Positions 1-10,930 of a stretch of 33,860 nucleotides of DNA are shown here, piece after piece. The notes under the pieces were generated by a model. It worked only from the letters and a program-made list of their open reading frames with translations. It was not told the DNA's origin and ran no database searches. The translations under genes and the position numbers were made by a program. Every line of letters starts with the position of its first letter. The stretch's first letter is position 1. The stretch is from Bowdeniella nasicola (GTDB taxonomy: Bacteria > Actinomycetota > Actinomycetes > Actinomycetales > Actinomycetaceae). The stretch lies in contig NZ_MQVR01000019.1 of the NCBI RefSeq assembly GCF_001907295.1, forward strand, positions 1 to 33,860. Reading direction: 5' to 3'.

Positions 1-335
1 CAGGCGTGTAGAAACCTTCATCTTCGGAGGGCCTCGACCCCTTCAACCAGCCGCCACGCCGCAAACCCGAACAACGCTACCTACACCCTGGATTGCGAAG
101 AGCCCTTCTAGCTCTTGTGGAACAAGTGTGAACAGTTGTGGAGATTTGGAGTCTGGCTGTGTGAAACTACATCTCTGTAGTTCAAAAAATGCGCGATCAT
201 CGCGCGAACCGGTGTTTCCCACAATCTGTGGATACGTGTGTGGATAAGTCGTTCCTGAGGCATACTAGGCAAGCACCGATACGTCAGCTCTGCCACACTG
301 AGCAGAGTGATCGTATGAATGTCTAGGGGAGTGTC
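1..335. promoter_or_regulatory. dnaA upstream region with DnaA-box-like sites
   Basis: No gene is supported in these 335 bases. A perfect DnaA box (TTATCCACA read on the minus strand) lies at 239-247, with an 8-of-9 match at 227-235 and weaker 7-of-9 sites at 116-124 and 137-145. Boxes upstream of dnaA are usually tied to autorepression of dnaA or to a second part of the origin. No promoter stands out: CTGCCA at 290-295 and TATGAA at 314-319 are 18 bp apart, but would start transcription almost on the ribosome binding site. The left end probably carries the upstream side of a divergent gene outside the window (rpmH in relatives). Confidence 0.5.
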
Positions 336-1823
336 ATGGATCTAAGCGAGTTGTGGAACAGTGTGATCAGCCGATTGCAGCAGGATCCCTCAAATCCTCG
401 CGTATCCATGGCTTTCACTTACCTGGCTCGCCCCACCGCGAAGACTGATCAGCACCTCATCGTCGAGGTTCCCTCCGGCATCGCTCGCGATCATCTCGAA
501 ACTCACCTACGCGATGCCCTGCACCAGGCGGTAGCCGAGATCACCGGCCAGGAACTTTCCCTGATTTTCGCGGTAAATCCGGAACTTGAGAACATGCCGA
601 TGTCGGCTGTGGAGGCTACCCCTGCGCCGGCTCGCGAGGTTCCGAAGACGCAGGAAGAGCCGGTGGCACCGCCGTTGAATGTCATTCACCCAAATTTTGG
701 GGAATCATCGAGCGCGAGCACGACCGAGCCGCCCGCACGGTCCCTTGCGAAACCGACGCCATTGCCCCTCGATGATGAGGATCCTGCGCGACTGAACCCG
801 AAGTACACGTTCGAAACGTTCGTGACCGGTCCCTCAAACCGATTTGCCCAGGCAGCGGCAACCGCTGTCGCCGAAGCTCCCGCGAAGGCATACTCCCCGC
901 TGTTCATTTACGGGGGCTCGGGTCTGGGAAAGACCCACTTACTGCACGCAATCGGCCACTACGCTAGGCATCTTTTTTCGGGAATCCGGGTCAAGTACGT
1001 CAACTCCGAAGAGTTCACGAACGACTTCATCAACTCGATTCGAGATGACAAGGCGGAGAATTTTCAGCGCCGTTACCGCAACGTCGATGTGCTCCTCATC
1101 GATGACATCCAGTTCCTGGGTGGTAAGGAGCAGACCGTCGAAGAGTTCTTCCACACGTTCAACACGCTGTACAACGACTCGAAGCAGGTCGTCATCACCT
1201 CGGATATTCCGCCCAAGCAGCTCCAGGGTTTTGGTGACCGACTGATCTCCCGGTTCGAGATGGGATTGCTGACCGACGTCCAGCCACCGGATCTGGAAAC
1301 TCGTATCGCAATCTTGCGGAAAAAGGCACAGGCTGAGAGCCTCGAAGTCGGTTCCGATGTTCTGGAGTACATCGCGACCCGCATTGTCACGAACATCCGA
1401 GAACTCGAAGGTGCCCTCATCCGAGTCACCGCATTCGCGAATCTCAACCGTACCCCGGTCGATCTGTCTCTCGCAGAACTGGTGCTGAAAGACATCATCA
1501 CCGACCCCAACGGGCAAGAGATCACACCGGCCATGATCATGACGCAAACAGCGAAACACTTCGACATCAGCATCGAAGCCCTACGCTCTCCTGACCGAAC
1601 GCGCACGATTGTCACCGCTCGTCAGATCGCGATGTACCTGTGCCGCGAGCTCACGGATCTGTCACTGCCGAATATCGGTGAGGCATTCGGTAAGGACCAC
1701 ACGACGGTCATGCACGCGGTCAAGAAGATCACCGCACAGCTGGCCGAAAAGCCCAACATCTACCAGCAAGTCAAGGATTTGACAATGAATATCCGCCAGC
1801 ATGCGATGCGGGGCGGGTCCTGA
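336..1823 (+). CDS. dnaA: Chromosomal replication initiator protein DnaA
   Basis: DnaA binds 9-bp boxes at oriC, oligomerises with ATP, melts the origin and helps load the helicase. The 495-residue product has the family's layout: N-terminal domain I (about 1-90), a Pro/Glu-rich variable linker (about 95-155), an AAA+ core with Walker A GGSGLGKT at 193-200 and Walker B ending in the Asp pair 256-257, and a C-terminal helix-turn-helix with the box-binding signature DHTTVMH at 454-460. The ATG at 336 follows an AGGGGAG ribosome binding site at 325-331, which decides the start. Perfect and near-perfect DnaA boxes upstream make autoregulation likely. Nothing is missing. Confidence 0.98.
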   Translation: MDLSELWNSVISRLQQDPSNPRVSMAFTYLARPTAKTDQHLIVEVPSGIARDHLETHLRDALHQAVAEITGQELSLIFAVNPELENMPMSAVEATPAPAREVPKTQEEPVAPPLNVIHPNFGESSSASTTEPPARSLAKPTPLPLDDEDPARLNPKYTFETFVTGPSNRFAQAAATAVAEAPAKAYSPLFIYGGSGLGKTHLLHAIGHYARHLFSGIRVKYVNSEEFTNDFINSIRDDKAENFQRRYRNVDVLLIDDIQFLGGKEQTVEEFFHTFNTLYNDSKQVVITSDIPPKQLQGFGDRLISRFEMGLLTDVQPPDLETRIAILRKKAQAESLEVGSDVLEYIATRIVTNIRELEGALIRVTAFANLNRTPVDLSLAELVLKDIITDPNGQEITPAMIMTQTAKHFDISIEALRSPDRTRTIVTARQIAMYLCRELTDLSLPNIGEAFGKDHTTVMHAVKKITAQLAEKPNIYQQVKDLTMNIRQHAMRGGS

Positions 1824-1835
1824 TTCGTGTCATTC
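1821..1835 (+). repeat. Direct repeat copy 1 flanking oriC
   Basis: TGATTCGTGTCATTC starts on the dnaA stop codon. It matches the copy at 2131-2145 in 14 of 15 bases, 310 bp away on the same strand. Function unknown. Confidence 0.6.
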
Positions 1836-1852
1836 ACAGCGAGTTGTGAATG
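1831..1852. repeat. Perfect inverted repeat just after dnaA
   Basis: CATTCACA, a 6-base spacer, then TGTGAATG form a perfect 8-bp dyad immediately after the dnaA stop. There is no T-run, so a Rho-independent terminator is unlikely. The arms resemble weak DnaA boxes (TCATTCACA is 7 of 9), so paired DnaA binding is possible. Confidence 0.45.
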
Positions 1853-2130
1853 GGCTGTGGGACCGTGCGATTTTCCGTGCACAACCGAAGCCAGCATCGG
1901 GGATGCGTTGGTGAAGAGATTTTGTCACTCACATCCAAGCGCTGGTTGTACCAGAAATATCCGCACTCTATCAACAGGCCAATGCCGCGAGATCATCACC
2001 AAAAATCGAGTTACCCACAGATTCCACACCCCCTATGATGATGACTACATAGTTACAAGAATTGGATCAATCCCGAAGTACTTGGGTCTAGCGGGCATGT
2101 GAGCTTCGATGGGCCCATCACGCGGCCGGT

Positions 2131-2145
2131 TGATTCGTGACATTC
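2131..2145 (+). repeat. Direct repeat copy 2 flanking oriC
   Basis: TGATTCGTGACATTC is the second copy of the 15-base repeat. It lies about 60 bp upstream of the dnaN start, so it could be a protein site in the dnaN promoter region. Confidence 0.6.
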
Positions 2146-2203
2146 TTAGACTGGGGCATTCGGTAGGATCCCCGGAGCATCCAAACGGAAGAAATGAGAG
2201 ATC

Positions 2204-3331
2204 GTGAAGTTCAAGGTTGATCGAGATGTGCTGACTGAAGCCGTCACCTGGACAGCCCGTTCACTGCCGACTCGGCCGGCCGTCCCGGTGCTCGCCGGCG
2301 TCCGGATTACGGCTCGCGAGGGTGCCCTGACCTTGTCGTCTTTCGACTACGAAGTCTCCGCGAAGTGCGAACTGCCCGCGGAAATTGAGTCCGCCGGCGA
2401 GGTTCTCGTCCTCGGTCGACTGCTCGCGGATATTTGTAAGTCGCTGCCGAATAAGCCCGTGACGTTCGAGTCCGATGAGCATTCGGTGTCGCTGATCTGT
2501 GGTGCTTCCCGCTTCAACCTCCTGACGATGCCGCTGGAGGATTACCCCGCACTTCCGTCGATGCCCAATCTCGCGGGCCAGATCGAACCCGGTGTCTTTA
2601 CCGATGCTGTCAGCCAGGTGTCGATCGCCGCTTCGCGTGATGACACGTTGCCGCTGCTCACCGGTGTTCTCATGGAGATCGAGGGTGAGAAGCTCACTCT
2701 CATGGCGACCGACCGCTACCGCCTCGCGCTGCGTGAACTCAACTGGATCCCGACCGATCCCGAGGTTTCGACTACCGCACTCGTGCGCGCCCGGACGCTC
2801 ACCGATGTCGCGCGTTCAATGACCGCCGGCGAAGACGTGCAGGTCACCCTGGACACCGAGGGCGAAGGTTCGCTCATCGGGTTCGAGGCCGGTGGAAAGC
2901 ACACGACCTCCCAGCTCGTCGAGGGTGACTACCCGAAGGTCCGTCGCCTATTCCCGGATGCCACTCCGACCTACGCCGTCGTCGATACCGCGGCGATTAC
3001 GGAAGCTGTCAAGCGCGTGGCTCTGGTGGCAGAGCGCAATGCGCCGATCCGTCTGACGTTCACCGATGGTGAGCTCGCACTGGAAGCGGGCCAGGGCGAA
3101 AACGCGCAGGCGTCGGAAGCGGTCCAGGCGAGCCTCGTCGGCGAAGATCTGGTGACGGCTTACAACCCGCCGTACCTGCTCGACGGACTTTCTGTCATTC
3201 AAACGCCGTACGTGCGGTTGTCCTTCACGCACCCGTCCAAGCCGGCCGTGCTCACCGGGCAGGAAAAGCTGGATGGCGATGACGACACGACGTTCCGCTA
3301 CCTCCTGATGCCGATTCGAGTTGGGGTCTAA
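2204..3331 (+). CDS. dnaN: DNA polymerase III beta sliding clamp
   Basis: The beta clamp encircles DNA as a dimer and tethers polymerase III and other partners. The 375-residue product has the usual family length, the typical start MKFKVDRDVLTEAV with the PTRPAVPVL stretch, three clamp repeats of about 120 residues, and the C-terminal end YLLMPIRV that contributes to the partner-binding pocket. GTG at 2204 is chosen because GAGAG lies a few bases upstream and the family N-terminus begins here. recF follows after only 12 bases, so the two genes are probably co-transcribed from a promoter in the oriC spacer. Confidence 0.97.
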   Translation: MKFKVDRDVLTEAVTWTARSLPTRPAVPVLAGVRITAREGALTLSSFDYEVSAKCELPAEIESAGEVLVLGRLLADICKSLPNKPVTFESDEHSVSLICGASRFNLLTMPLEDYPALPSMPNLAGQIEPGVFTDAVSQVSIAASRDDTLPLLTGVLMEIEGEKLTLMATDRYRLALRELNWIPTDPEVSTTALVRARTLTDVARSMTAGEDVQVTLDTEGEGSLIGFEAGGKHTTSQLVEGDYPKVRRLFPDATPTYAVVDTAAITEAVKRVALVAERNAPIRLTFTDGELALEAGQGENAQASEAVQASLVGEDLVTAYNPPYLLDGLSVIQTPYVRLSFTHPSKPAVLTGQEKLDGDDDTTFRYLLMPIRVGV

Positions 3332-3343
3332 CCACTCCGTCCC

Positions 3344-4492
3344 GTGTACATCTCCCACCTCGCGCTCGACACGTTCCGTTCCTACGACCATGCGGTCGTG
3401 GAATTCGGTCCCGGGGCGAATGCACTGGTGGGGCTCAATGGGCAAGGAAAAACCAACCTCGTTGAGGCGATCGCCTACCTAGCGACGTTCTCGTCCCACC
3501 GGGTCGCGGCCGACACTGCCCTCGTCAAGGCGGGCCATAATGCGGGTGTCATTCGTGCAAAAGTACAAGACGCCGACCGCTCCACAATGGTGGAAGTGGA
3601 GATTCTCGCGGGAAAAGCGAACCGGGCACGCCTGAATCGGAGCCCGGTGAAGACTCGCGAGCTGCTGGGGATCATCCACTGTGTCGTCTTCGCGCCCGAA
3701 GATCTCACGCTCGTGAAGGGCGATCCGAGCGATCGACGGCGGTTCCTCGATGAGCTGCTGATCCAGTTCACGCCTAGGCTCGCGGGAGTGAAATCCGATT
3801 ACGACCGTGTGCTCCGTCAACGTTCGGCGCTACTCAAAAGCGCCTATGGCCAGCAGCGTTCCGGGCGGGAGCCCGACCTTTCCACGCTGGACGTGTGGGA
3901 CGATCAGGTCGCTGACCTCGGCGCTCAGCTCATCGTCGCGCGAGCGGATGTCGTTACGGAATTACAACCTCTCGTCGCTGACGCCTATGATCAGGTCGCG
4001 AGTGGTCAGTCTGTCGCTTCGATCGGCATTAAGTCCTCGCTCGGGGAGCTCGAACTCGCTGAATTACAGGATTACGACCGTATCCGCGACGCGATGAGCG
4101 AGGCCTTACGGGACAACCGCGGCCGCGAAATCGAACGCGGCGTGACGCTGACTGGCCCACATCGCGACGACTTTATGCTTCACCTGAACGAATTGCCAGC
4201 ACGCGGATATGCGTCGCACGGCGAATCGTGGTCTTTTGCGCTCGCGCTCAGGCTCGCGTCCTACCAGCTGTTGAAGGCCGGTGATGAGGCCGATGGCAGA
4301 ACGCCCCCGATCCTCATCCTCGATGATGTCTTTGCGGAACTCGACAAACAGCGTCGGCGCCAACTCGCGGCGATTGTCTCCGATGCCGAGCAGGTTTTTG
4401 TCACGGCGGCGGTCGATTCTGATGTGCCCGATGAGCTCGAGGCGACGTGGTACCGCGTGCATGAATCGGAGGTGAGCCGATCCGATGACTGA
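3344..4492 (+). CDS. recF: DNA replication and repair protein RecF
   Basis: RecF is an SMC-like ATPase that, with RecO and RecR, loads RecA on gapped DNA at stalled forks. The 382-residue protein has Walker A GLNGQGKT at 30-37 and the late Walker B/D-loop ILDDVFAELD at 325-334, with the N-terminal MYISHLALDTFRSY stretch of the family. The GTG at 3344 has only a weak ribosome binding site and sits 12 bases after the dnaN stop, which suggests translational coupling. The 3' end overlaps dciA by 8 bases. Confidence 0.96.
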   Translation: MYISHLALDTFRSYDHAVVEFGPGANALVGLNGQGKTNLVEAIAYLATFSSHRVAADTALVKAGHNAGVIRAKVQDADRSTMVEVEILAGKANRARLNRSPVKTRELLGIIHCVVFAPEDLTLVKGDPSDRRRFLDELLIQFTPRLAGVKSDYDRVLRQRSALLKSAYGQQRSGREPDLSTLDVWDDQVADLGAQLIVARADVVTELQPLVADAYDQVASGQSVASIGIKSSLGELELAELQDYDRIRDAMSEALRDNRGREIERGVTLTGPHRDDFMLHLNELPARGYASHGESWSFALALRLASYQLLKAGDEADGRTPPILILDDVFAELDKQRRRQLAAIVSDAEQVFVTAAVDSDVPDELEATWYRVHESEVSRSDD

Positions 4493-5042
4493 CAAGGACG
4501 ATCGTGATGCCGCGGCACTGCAGGCGTTCAACCGCGCCCAACGTTTGACGCGAGGCGTGAAATACCGGCGTGGCCGGACCGGCCATAACCGCCAGATTCA
4601 CGCAGACGACCTCATCGAGGAAATCGATGCGCTGCCGCTTTCCGGGCCGGGGCTCGGTGATCCAGGTAGCGGCGCGCGGCGGTCGCGACGAGACCCGCAG
4701 CCGATCGCGAATATCGCGGAACGCTTCATCCGGATGCGCGATTGGTTCGCTGAGGTCGGTGCTGGCGCCATCCTAGGCAACTGGGAGTCCATCGTCGGTG
4801 AGCAGATGGCCAAACACTGCACCGCCGAGAAGTTCAGCGATGGTGTCCTCACGATTCGCACGTCCTCGACGGCATGGGCGACCCAGCTGAAGTTGTTACT
4901 TCCCCAAATCGAACGCCGGATCGAGGAAGAGGCGGGGGAGGGCATCGTCAGCGAAATCAAGATCCTCGGACCGGTCGCTCCGAGCTGGAAAAAAGGCCCT
5001 CGCGTGGTCAAAGGCCGGGGCCCGAGAGACACCTACAACTAA
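4485..5042 (+). CDS. dciA: DciA/DUF721 family replicative helicase partner
   Basis: This 185-residue protein belongs to the DUF721 (DciA) family. DciA proteins interact with DnaB and are thought to replace DnaC/DnaI in helicase loading in many bacteria, including mycobacteria, where the gene occupies the same place between recF and gyrB. The conserved domain is the C-terminal half (about 75-175): IAERFIRMRDWFAEVG, WESIVGEQMAKHC, then the LTIRTSSTAWATQLKLL strand-helix region. The N-terminal third is basic and low in complexity, as usual. The ATG lies inside the recF end (8-base overlap), pointing to coupled translation. Confidence 0.9.
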   Translation: MTDKDDRDAAALQAFNRAQRLTRGVKYRRGRTGHNRQIHADDLIEEIDALPLSGPGLGDPGSGARRSRRDPQPIANIAERFIRMRDWFAEVGAGAILGNWESIVGEQMAKHCTAEKFSDGVLTIRTSSTAWATQLKLLLPQIERRIEEEAGEGIVSEIKILGPVAPSWKKGPRVVKGRGPRDTYN

Positions 5043-5044
5043 GA

Positions 5045-5065
5045 TTATTCACAGCTTGTGGATAA
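5045..5065. promoter_or_regulatory. Pair of inverted DnaA boxes upstream of gyrB
   Basis: TTATTCACA at 5045-5053 (8 of 9) and a perfect box TGTGGATAA at 5057-5065 face each other across 3 bases, directly after the dciA stop. A possible -10 element TAAACT lies at 5089-5094, so DnaA bound here would sit at or just upstream of a gyrBA promoter. The regulatory role is inference; the boxes are seen. Confidence 0.6.
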
Positions 5066-7216
<2,151 letters not shown>

Positions 7217-7249
7217 CGAGCAACCCCCCGACGCGAAAGAAGTATCACT

Positions 7250-9784
7250 GTGAGCGATGAGCACACCAGCGACAACCTCGATGTCGTAACCGAGGGCCGC
7301 GACCGGATCGAGATGGTCGACCTCAAGACCGAGATGAAGCGGTCTTACCTCGACTACGCCATGTCCGTTATTGTCGGCCGTGCCCTGCCCGACGTCCGCG
7401 ATGGCCTGAAGCCTGTCCACCGCCGCGTGATTTACGCGATGTACGACGGCGGCTACCGCCCCGACAGCGCATTCTTTAAGTCGGCGCGCATCGTCGGCGA
7501 TGTTATTTCGAACTACCACCCACACGGCGACTCGCCGATTTACGACACCCTCGTGCGTCTTGTCCAGCCATGGTCAATGCGCTATCCGCTCGCTGTCGGC
7601 CAAGGTAACTTCGGCTCCGCCGGTGACCAGGGCGCTGCGGCCCCGCGTTATACCGAGGCCAAGATGGCGCCGATAGCCATCGAAATGGTGCGGGATATCG
7701 AGCGTGACACCGTCGACTTCCAGGACAACTACGACGGCCGCAATCAGGAGCCCGTCGTCCTGCCCGCGCGGTTCCCGAACCTGCTCGTCAACGGCTCCGA
7801 AGGCATCGCCGTCGGTATGGCTACCCGCATCCCGCCGCACAACCTGCGCGAAGTCGCCGAGGGCGTCAAGTGGCTGCTGGAGAACCCCGAAGCCGAAAAC
7901 GAAGAACTCCTCGAGGCGCTGCTCAAGCGCATCAAGGGCCCCGATTTCCCGACGGGCGCCCAGATCCTTGGGACCCGCGGTGTCGAAGAGGCCTACCGCA
8001 CTGGCCGCGGCTCGATCACGATGCGCGCGGTCGTCGAGGTCGACGAAATCAACGGCCGCACGTGCCTCGTCGTCACCGAACTGCCCTACCAGGTCAACCC
8101 CGACCGACTCCTGAAGCGCATCGCCGAAGGCGTCAACGAAGGCCGCCTGCCCGGCATCGCCGACATCCGCGACGAGTCCTCCGGCCGTACCGGCCAGCGC
8201 CTCGTCATCATCCTGAAACGCGACGCCGTCGCCAAGGTTGTGCTCAACAACCTGTACAAGCACACGGCGATGCAGTTGAACTTCCCGGCGAACATGCTCG
8301 CGCTCGTCGATGGCGTGCCGCGCACGTTGTCGATCGACGGTTTCATCCGCCACTGGGTGAACCACCAGATCGACGTCATCGTCCGCCGCACCCGCTACCT
8401 GCTGCACAAGGCGCAGGAGCGCATGCACTTGCTCGAGGGCTACATGAAGGCCCTTGACGCGCTCGACGAGGTCATTGCCCTTATCCGCGCCTCCCGCACG
8501 ACGGAAGACGCCCGCAACGGCCTCATGGAGCTCCTCGAGATCGACGAGGTCCAGGCCGAAGCGATCCTGTCGATGCAGCTGCGTCGCCTCGCCGCCCTCG
8601 AGCGGATGAAGATCCAGCAGGAATACGACGAGCTCAAGGAACAGATCCTCGACTACGAGGACATCATCGCGACGCCGGAGCGCCAGCGCTCCATCGTCGG
8701 CGAAGAACTCGACGCCCTCGTCGCAAAGTACGGCGACGAGCGCCGCACGACGATCCTGCCCTTCGACGGCGAGATGAGCATGGAAGACCTCATCCCCGAA
8801 GAAGACATCGTCGTCACGATCACCCGCGGCGGCTACGCAAAGCGCACTCGCATCGACAACTACCGCTCCCAGCGGCGCGGCGGCAAGGGCGTGCGCGGCG
8901 CGGCCCTGCGCGAGGACGACATCGTCGAGCATTTCTTCACGACGACGACGCACCACTGGCTGCTGTTCTTCACGAACCTCGGCCGCGTCTACCGCGCCAA
9001 GGCGTACGAACTGCCCGAGGGCGGCCGCGATGCCAAGGGCCAGCACGTCGCGAACCTGCTCGCCTTCCAGCCCGATGAGCGCATCGCCGAAGTCCTCGCG
9101 GTTCGGGACTACGAACACGCAGACTACCTGGTCCTCGCCACCCGCGAAGGCCTCGTGAAGAAGACGTACCTGACCGAATACGACTCCAACCGCTCCGGCG
9201 GCGTCATCGCGATCCGCCTGCGCGAGGACGAGGACGGCAACCCCGATCAGCTCGTCTCCGCGCGCCTGGCCTGCCAGGGCGACGACCTCATCCTCGTGTC
9301 GAAGAAGGGCCAGTCGATCCGCTTCACCGCGACCGACGACGCGCTGCGCCCCATGGGCCGCGCGACCTCCGGCGTCATGGGCATGCGCTTCAAGGACGGC
9401 GACGAGCTCCTCACGATGGACGTCGTCGAGGACGATGCCGACCTGTTCGTCGTCACCGAGGGCGGCTTCGCCAAGCGCACCCGCCTGTCGGAATACCGCG
9501 TCCAGGGCCGCGGCGGCATGGGCATCAAGGTCGCGAATCTCGTCGAACAGCGCGGCGATCTCGTCGGCGCACTTGTGACTCACGGAGCCGATGAGGTCCT
9601 TGTCATCATGGAACGTGGCAAGATCGTTCGTACAAAGGTCGCGGAAGTGAACCTGACCGGGCGCAATACCCAGGGCGTCACGTTCGCGAAGCCTGACAAG
9701 GGGGACCGTATCATCGCGGTGACCTTGAACAACGAAACCGACGATGTAGATGACGACGAGGACCAGTCGTCTGAGGAGGCGTAA
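7250..9784 (+). CDS. gyrA: DNA gyrase subunit A
   Basis: GyrA carries the breakage-reunion tyrosine of gyrase. In the 844-residue protein the catalytic residue is Tyr134 in the AAAPRYTE motif. The quinolone-resistance region reads GDSPIYD at 93-99, with Ser95 and Asp99 at the two main resistance positions, so the residues normally linked to fluoroquinolone resistance look wild type; Pro96 is not a classical position. The gyrase-specific GyrA box QRRGGKG is at 541-547 in the C-terminal wrapping domain, which separates it from ParC. The tail is strongly acidic. GTG 7250 follows an A/G-rich site. The stop shares one base with the next gene's ATG. Confidence 0.97.
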   Translation: MSDEHTSDNLDVVTEGRDRIEMVDLKTEMKRSYLDYAMSVIVGRALPDVRDGLKPVHRRVIYAMYDGGYRPDSAFFKSARIVGDVISNYHPHGDSPIYDTLVRLVQPWSMRYPLAVGQGNFGSAGDQGAAAPRYTEAKMAPIAIEMVRDIERDTVDFQDNYDGRNQEPVVLPARFPNLLVNGSEGIAVGMATRIPPHNLREVAEGVKWLLENPEAENEELLEALLKRIKGPDFPTGAQILGTRGVEEAYRTGRGSITMRAVVEVDEINGRTCLVVTELPYQVNPDRLLKRIAEGVNEGRLPGIADIRDESSGRTGQRLVIILKRDAVAKVVLNNLYKHTAMQLNFPANMLALVDGVPRTLSIDGFIRHWVNHQIDVIVRRTRYLLHKAQERMHLLEGYMKALDALDEVIALIRASRTTEDARNGLMELLEIDEVQAEAILSMQLRRLAALERMKIQQEYDELKEQILDYEDIIATPERQRSIVGEELDALVAKYGDERRTTILPFDGEMSMEDLIPEEDIVVTITRGGYAKRTRIDNYRSQRRGGKGVRGAALREDDIVEHFFTTTTHHWLLFFTNLGRVYRAKAYELPEGGRDAKGQHVANLLAFQPDERIAEVLAVRDYEHADYLVLATREGLVKKTYLTEYDSNRSGGVIAIRLREDEDGNPDQLVSARLACQGDDLILVSKKGQSIRFTATDDALRPMGRATSGVMGMRFKDGDELLTMDVVEDDADLFVVTEGGFAKRTRLSEYRVQGRGGMGIKVANLVEQRGDLVGALVTHGADEVLVIMERGKIVRTKVAEVNLTGRNTQGVTFAKPDKGDRIIAVTLNNETDDVDDDEDQSSEEA

Positions 9785-10344
9785 TGAGCCAGGAGAACAA
9801 GGGAGACAGCGCCGCGGACACGACCGTCGACGCCTCCTACTGGCAGGACACCACACAGCCCGTCTCCGACGCGTCGACGCCGCCTCCCCCGGAAACCGAC
9901 GTCGCGCCGGAGCCCGCCGCGGACGAGGACAAGCCTCGCACGGGATTCACCCTCCGCCGCGGCGAAGGCCTCACAACGGGCCTGCAGGTCGACTACCGCG
10001 TCGTCCAGCGCGTCGACCCGTGGTCGGTCATGAAGCTCGGCTTCCTGCTGTCGATCGCCATCGGCATCATGACGGTCATTGCCGCCGCGCTCGCGTGGCT
10101 GCTGCTCGACTCGTTCCAGGTGTTCTCCTCGATCACGCAGATCATCGGCGAGATCGACACGTCCTCGGGCGAGTTCTCCAAGCTGCTCGGCTACCTGCAC
10201 TTCGACAAGATCATCTCGATCGCGACCATCATCGCCATCGTCAACACGATCCTGCTCACCGCCCTCATGACGATCGGCGCGTTCATTTACAACATCGTCG
10301 CCTCGCTCGTCGGAGGGATCCACGTCACCCTCGTCGAGGAGTGA
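9784..10344 (+). CDS. DUF3566 domain membrane protein
   Basis: This 186-residue protein is the DUF3566 family member that follows gyrA in most actinobacteria; its molecular role is not established. The first 60 or so residues are acidic and Pro/Thr-rich and probably cytosolic. Two hydrophobic segments follow, at about 85-110 and 143-178, the second containing the Ile/Ala-rich run before a Gly-Gly-rich NIVASLVGGIHVTL end that is typical of the family. Its ATG overlaps the gyrA stop by one base, so it is translationally coupled to gyrase. Confidence 0.85.
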   Translation: MSQENKGDSAADTTVDASYWQDTTQPVSDASTPPPPETDVAPEPAADEDKPRTGFTLRRGEGLTTGLQVDYRVVQRVDPWSVMKLGFLLSIAIGIMTVIAAALAWLLLDSFQVFSSITQIIGEIDTSSGEFSKLLGYLHFDKIISIATIIAIVNTILLTALMTIGAFIYNIVASLVGGIHVTLVEE

Positions 10345-10405
10345 GCGGGAACACCCTCACCCAGTTTGGGAATGAGCCGGAACATGAGATATTCTCATGT
10401 GGCCC

Positions 10406-10479
10406 GGGCCTATAGCTCAGTCGGTTAGAGCGCTTCCCTGATAAGGAAGAGGTCGCTGGTTCGAGTCCAGCTAGGCCCA
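10406..10479 (+). tRNA. tRNA-Ile(GAT)
   Basis: The 74-base gene folds as a standard cloverleaf with acceptor arms GGGCCTA and TAGGCCC, the D-loop TAGCTCAGTCGGTTAGAG, anticodon GAT at 10440-10442 and the T-arm GGTTCGAGTCC. The full CCA is not encoded. Its position after gyrA and DUF3566 is conserved in actinobacteria. Confidence 0.97.
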
Positions 10480-10505
10480 CCGTGAATCCGTACAAGGAGG
10501 GCACC

Positions 10506-10658
10506 ATGAAGAAGATTCTGGCAATCGCCGCCGCATCCATCGCCGGGTATGCCCTGTGGGTCAAGATCCAGCAGGAGCGCGAAGAGCGCGATATCTGGGC
10601 CGAGGTCACCGACAGCTTCGGAGAGACTCCAGAAGACCTCATCGCCTTCCAGAAGTAG
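10506..10658 (+). CDS. DLW-39 family small protein
   Basis: A 50-residue protein starts at ATG 10506, with an excellent AAGGAGG site at 10494-10500. It begins MKKILAIAAASIAGYALWVK, a short hydrophobic helix probably in the membrane, followed by a charged QQEREERDIWAEVTDS segment. The DIWAEVTD stretch is a variant of the motif that names the DLW-39 family, small actinobacterial proteins found between tRNA-Ile and tRNA-Ala near gyrA. This copy has Ile in place of Leu. Function is unknown. Confidence 0.85.
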   Translation: MKKILAIAAASIAGYALWVKIQQEREERDIWAEVTDSFGETPEDLIAFQK

Positions 10659-10672
10659 ACTTCCTCTACGAA

Positions 10673-10745
10673 GGGGCCATGGCGCAATTGGTAGCGCACC
10701 TGCTTTGCAAGCAGGGGGTTAGGGGTTCGAGTCCCCTTGGCTCCA
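10673..10745 (+). tRNA. tRNA-Ala(TGC)
   Basis: A 73-base cloverleaf with acceptor arms GGGGCCA and TGGCTCC (one G-T pair), anticodon stem CCTGC/GCAGG and anticodon TGC at 10706-10708. The T-arm is GGTTCGAGTCC. CCA is not encoded. It lies 14 bases after the DLW-39 gene, as in related genomes. Confidence 0.97.
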
Positions 10746-10759
10746 CCCAAAGTGTCTTA

Positions 10760-10800
10760 CGGGAACACTCGACATCGAAAGATGTGGAGTGTTCCCGTTT
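10760..10800 (+). terminator. Strong intrinsic terminator after tRNA-Ala
   Basis: A 17-bp stem with a single mismatch (arms 10760-10776 and 10781-10797) closes on a GAAA tetraloop and is followed by TTT. It lies 14 bases after tRNA-Ala and probably ends the gyrase/tRNA transcript. Confidence 0.8.
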
Positions 10801-10930
10801 GGCTTCCTCTCTCTCGCCGTCGTGGTTGTCGTGTGCTTCGCGGATGATGGTGGCGAACGGTTCCGCCAGACGTGGGCGTAGTTGTTCGTCGTGCTCGGCG
10901 AGGCACTGGTTCACGTCGGCGAGGCCTGCC
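10800..10930 (-). pseudogene. Unidentified coding-like remnant
   Basis: Read on the minus strand this stretch gives a continuous hydrophilic, acidic frame (for example ADVNQCLAEHDEQLRPRLAE and FATIIREAHDNHDGE) with mostly G or C at third codon positions, as in the neighbouring genes. It is joined directly to the broken transporter upstream and has no stop of its own before the terminator. I do not recognise the family. It could be the 3' end of another gene fused by deletion, or a chance open frame. Confidence 0.3.

Larger units (their letters stand above)
1824..2203. other. Probable origin of replication (oriC), dnaA-dnaN spacer
   Basis: The 380-base gap between dnaA and dnaN is the usual oriC position in actinobacteria. 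It contains TTACCCACA at 2011-2019 (8 of 9 to the DnaA consensus), weaker sites such as CTATCAACA at 1968-1976 and GATTCCACA at 2020-2028, and a relatively AT-rich stretch at about 2033-2075 that could be the unwinding element. An open frame across 1827-2102 has no family resemblance and no ribosome binding site, so I do not call it. The few strong boxes are notable; the perfect ones lie upstream of dnaA, suggesting the functional origin may span both sides of dnaA. Confidence 0.6.

Noticed and set aside
1827-2102. Open frame of 91 codons in the dnaA-dnaN spacer
   Set aside because: No ribosome binding site, no recognisable domain and it covers the presumed origin with its DnaA-like boxes. 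Chance frame.
10666-10750. Protein-like tail with VEPRGLEPL opposite tRNA-Ala
   Set aside because: This is the well-known translation artefact of antisense tRNA sequence, not a gene.
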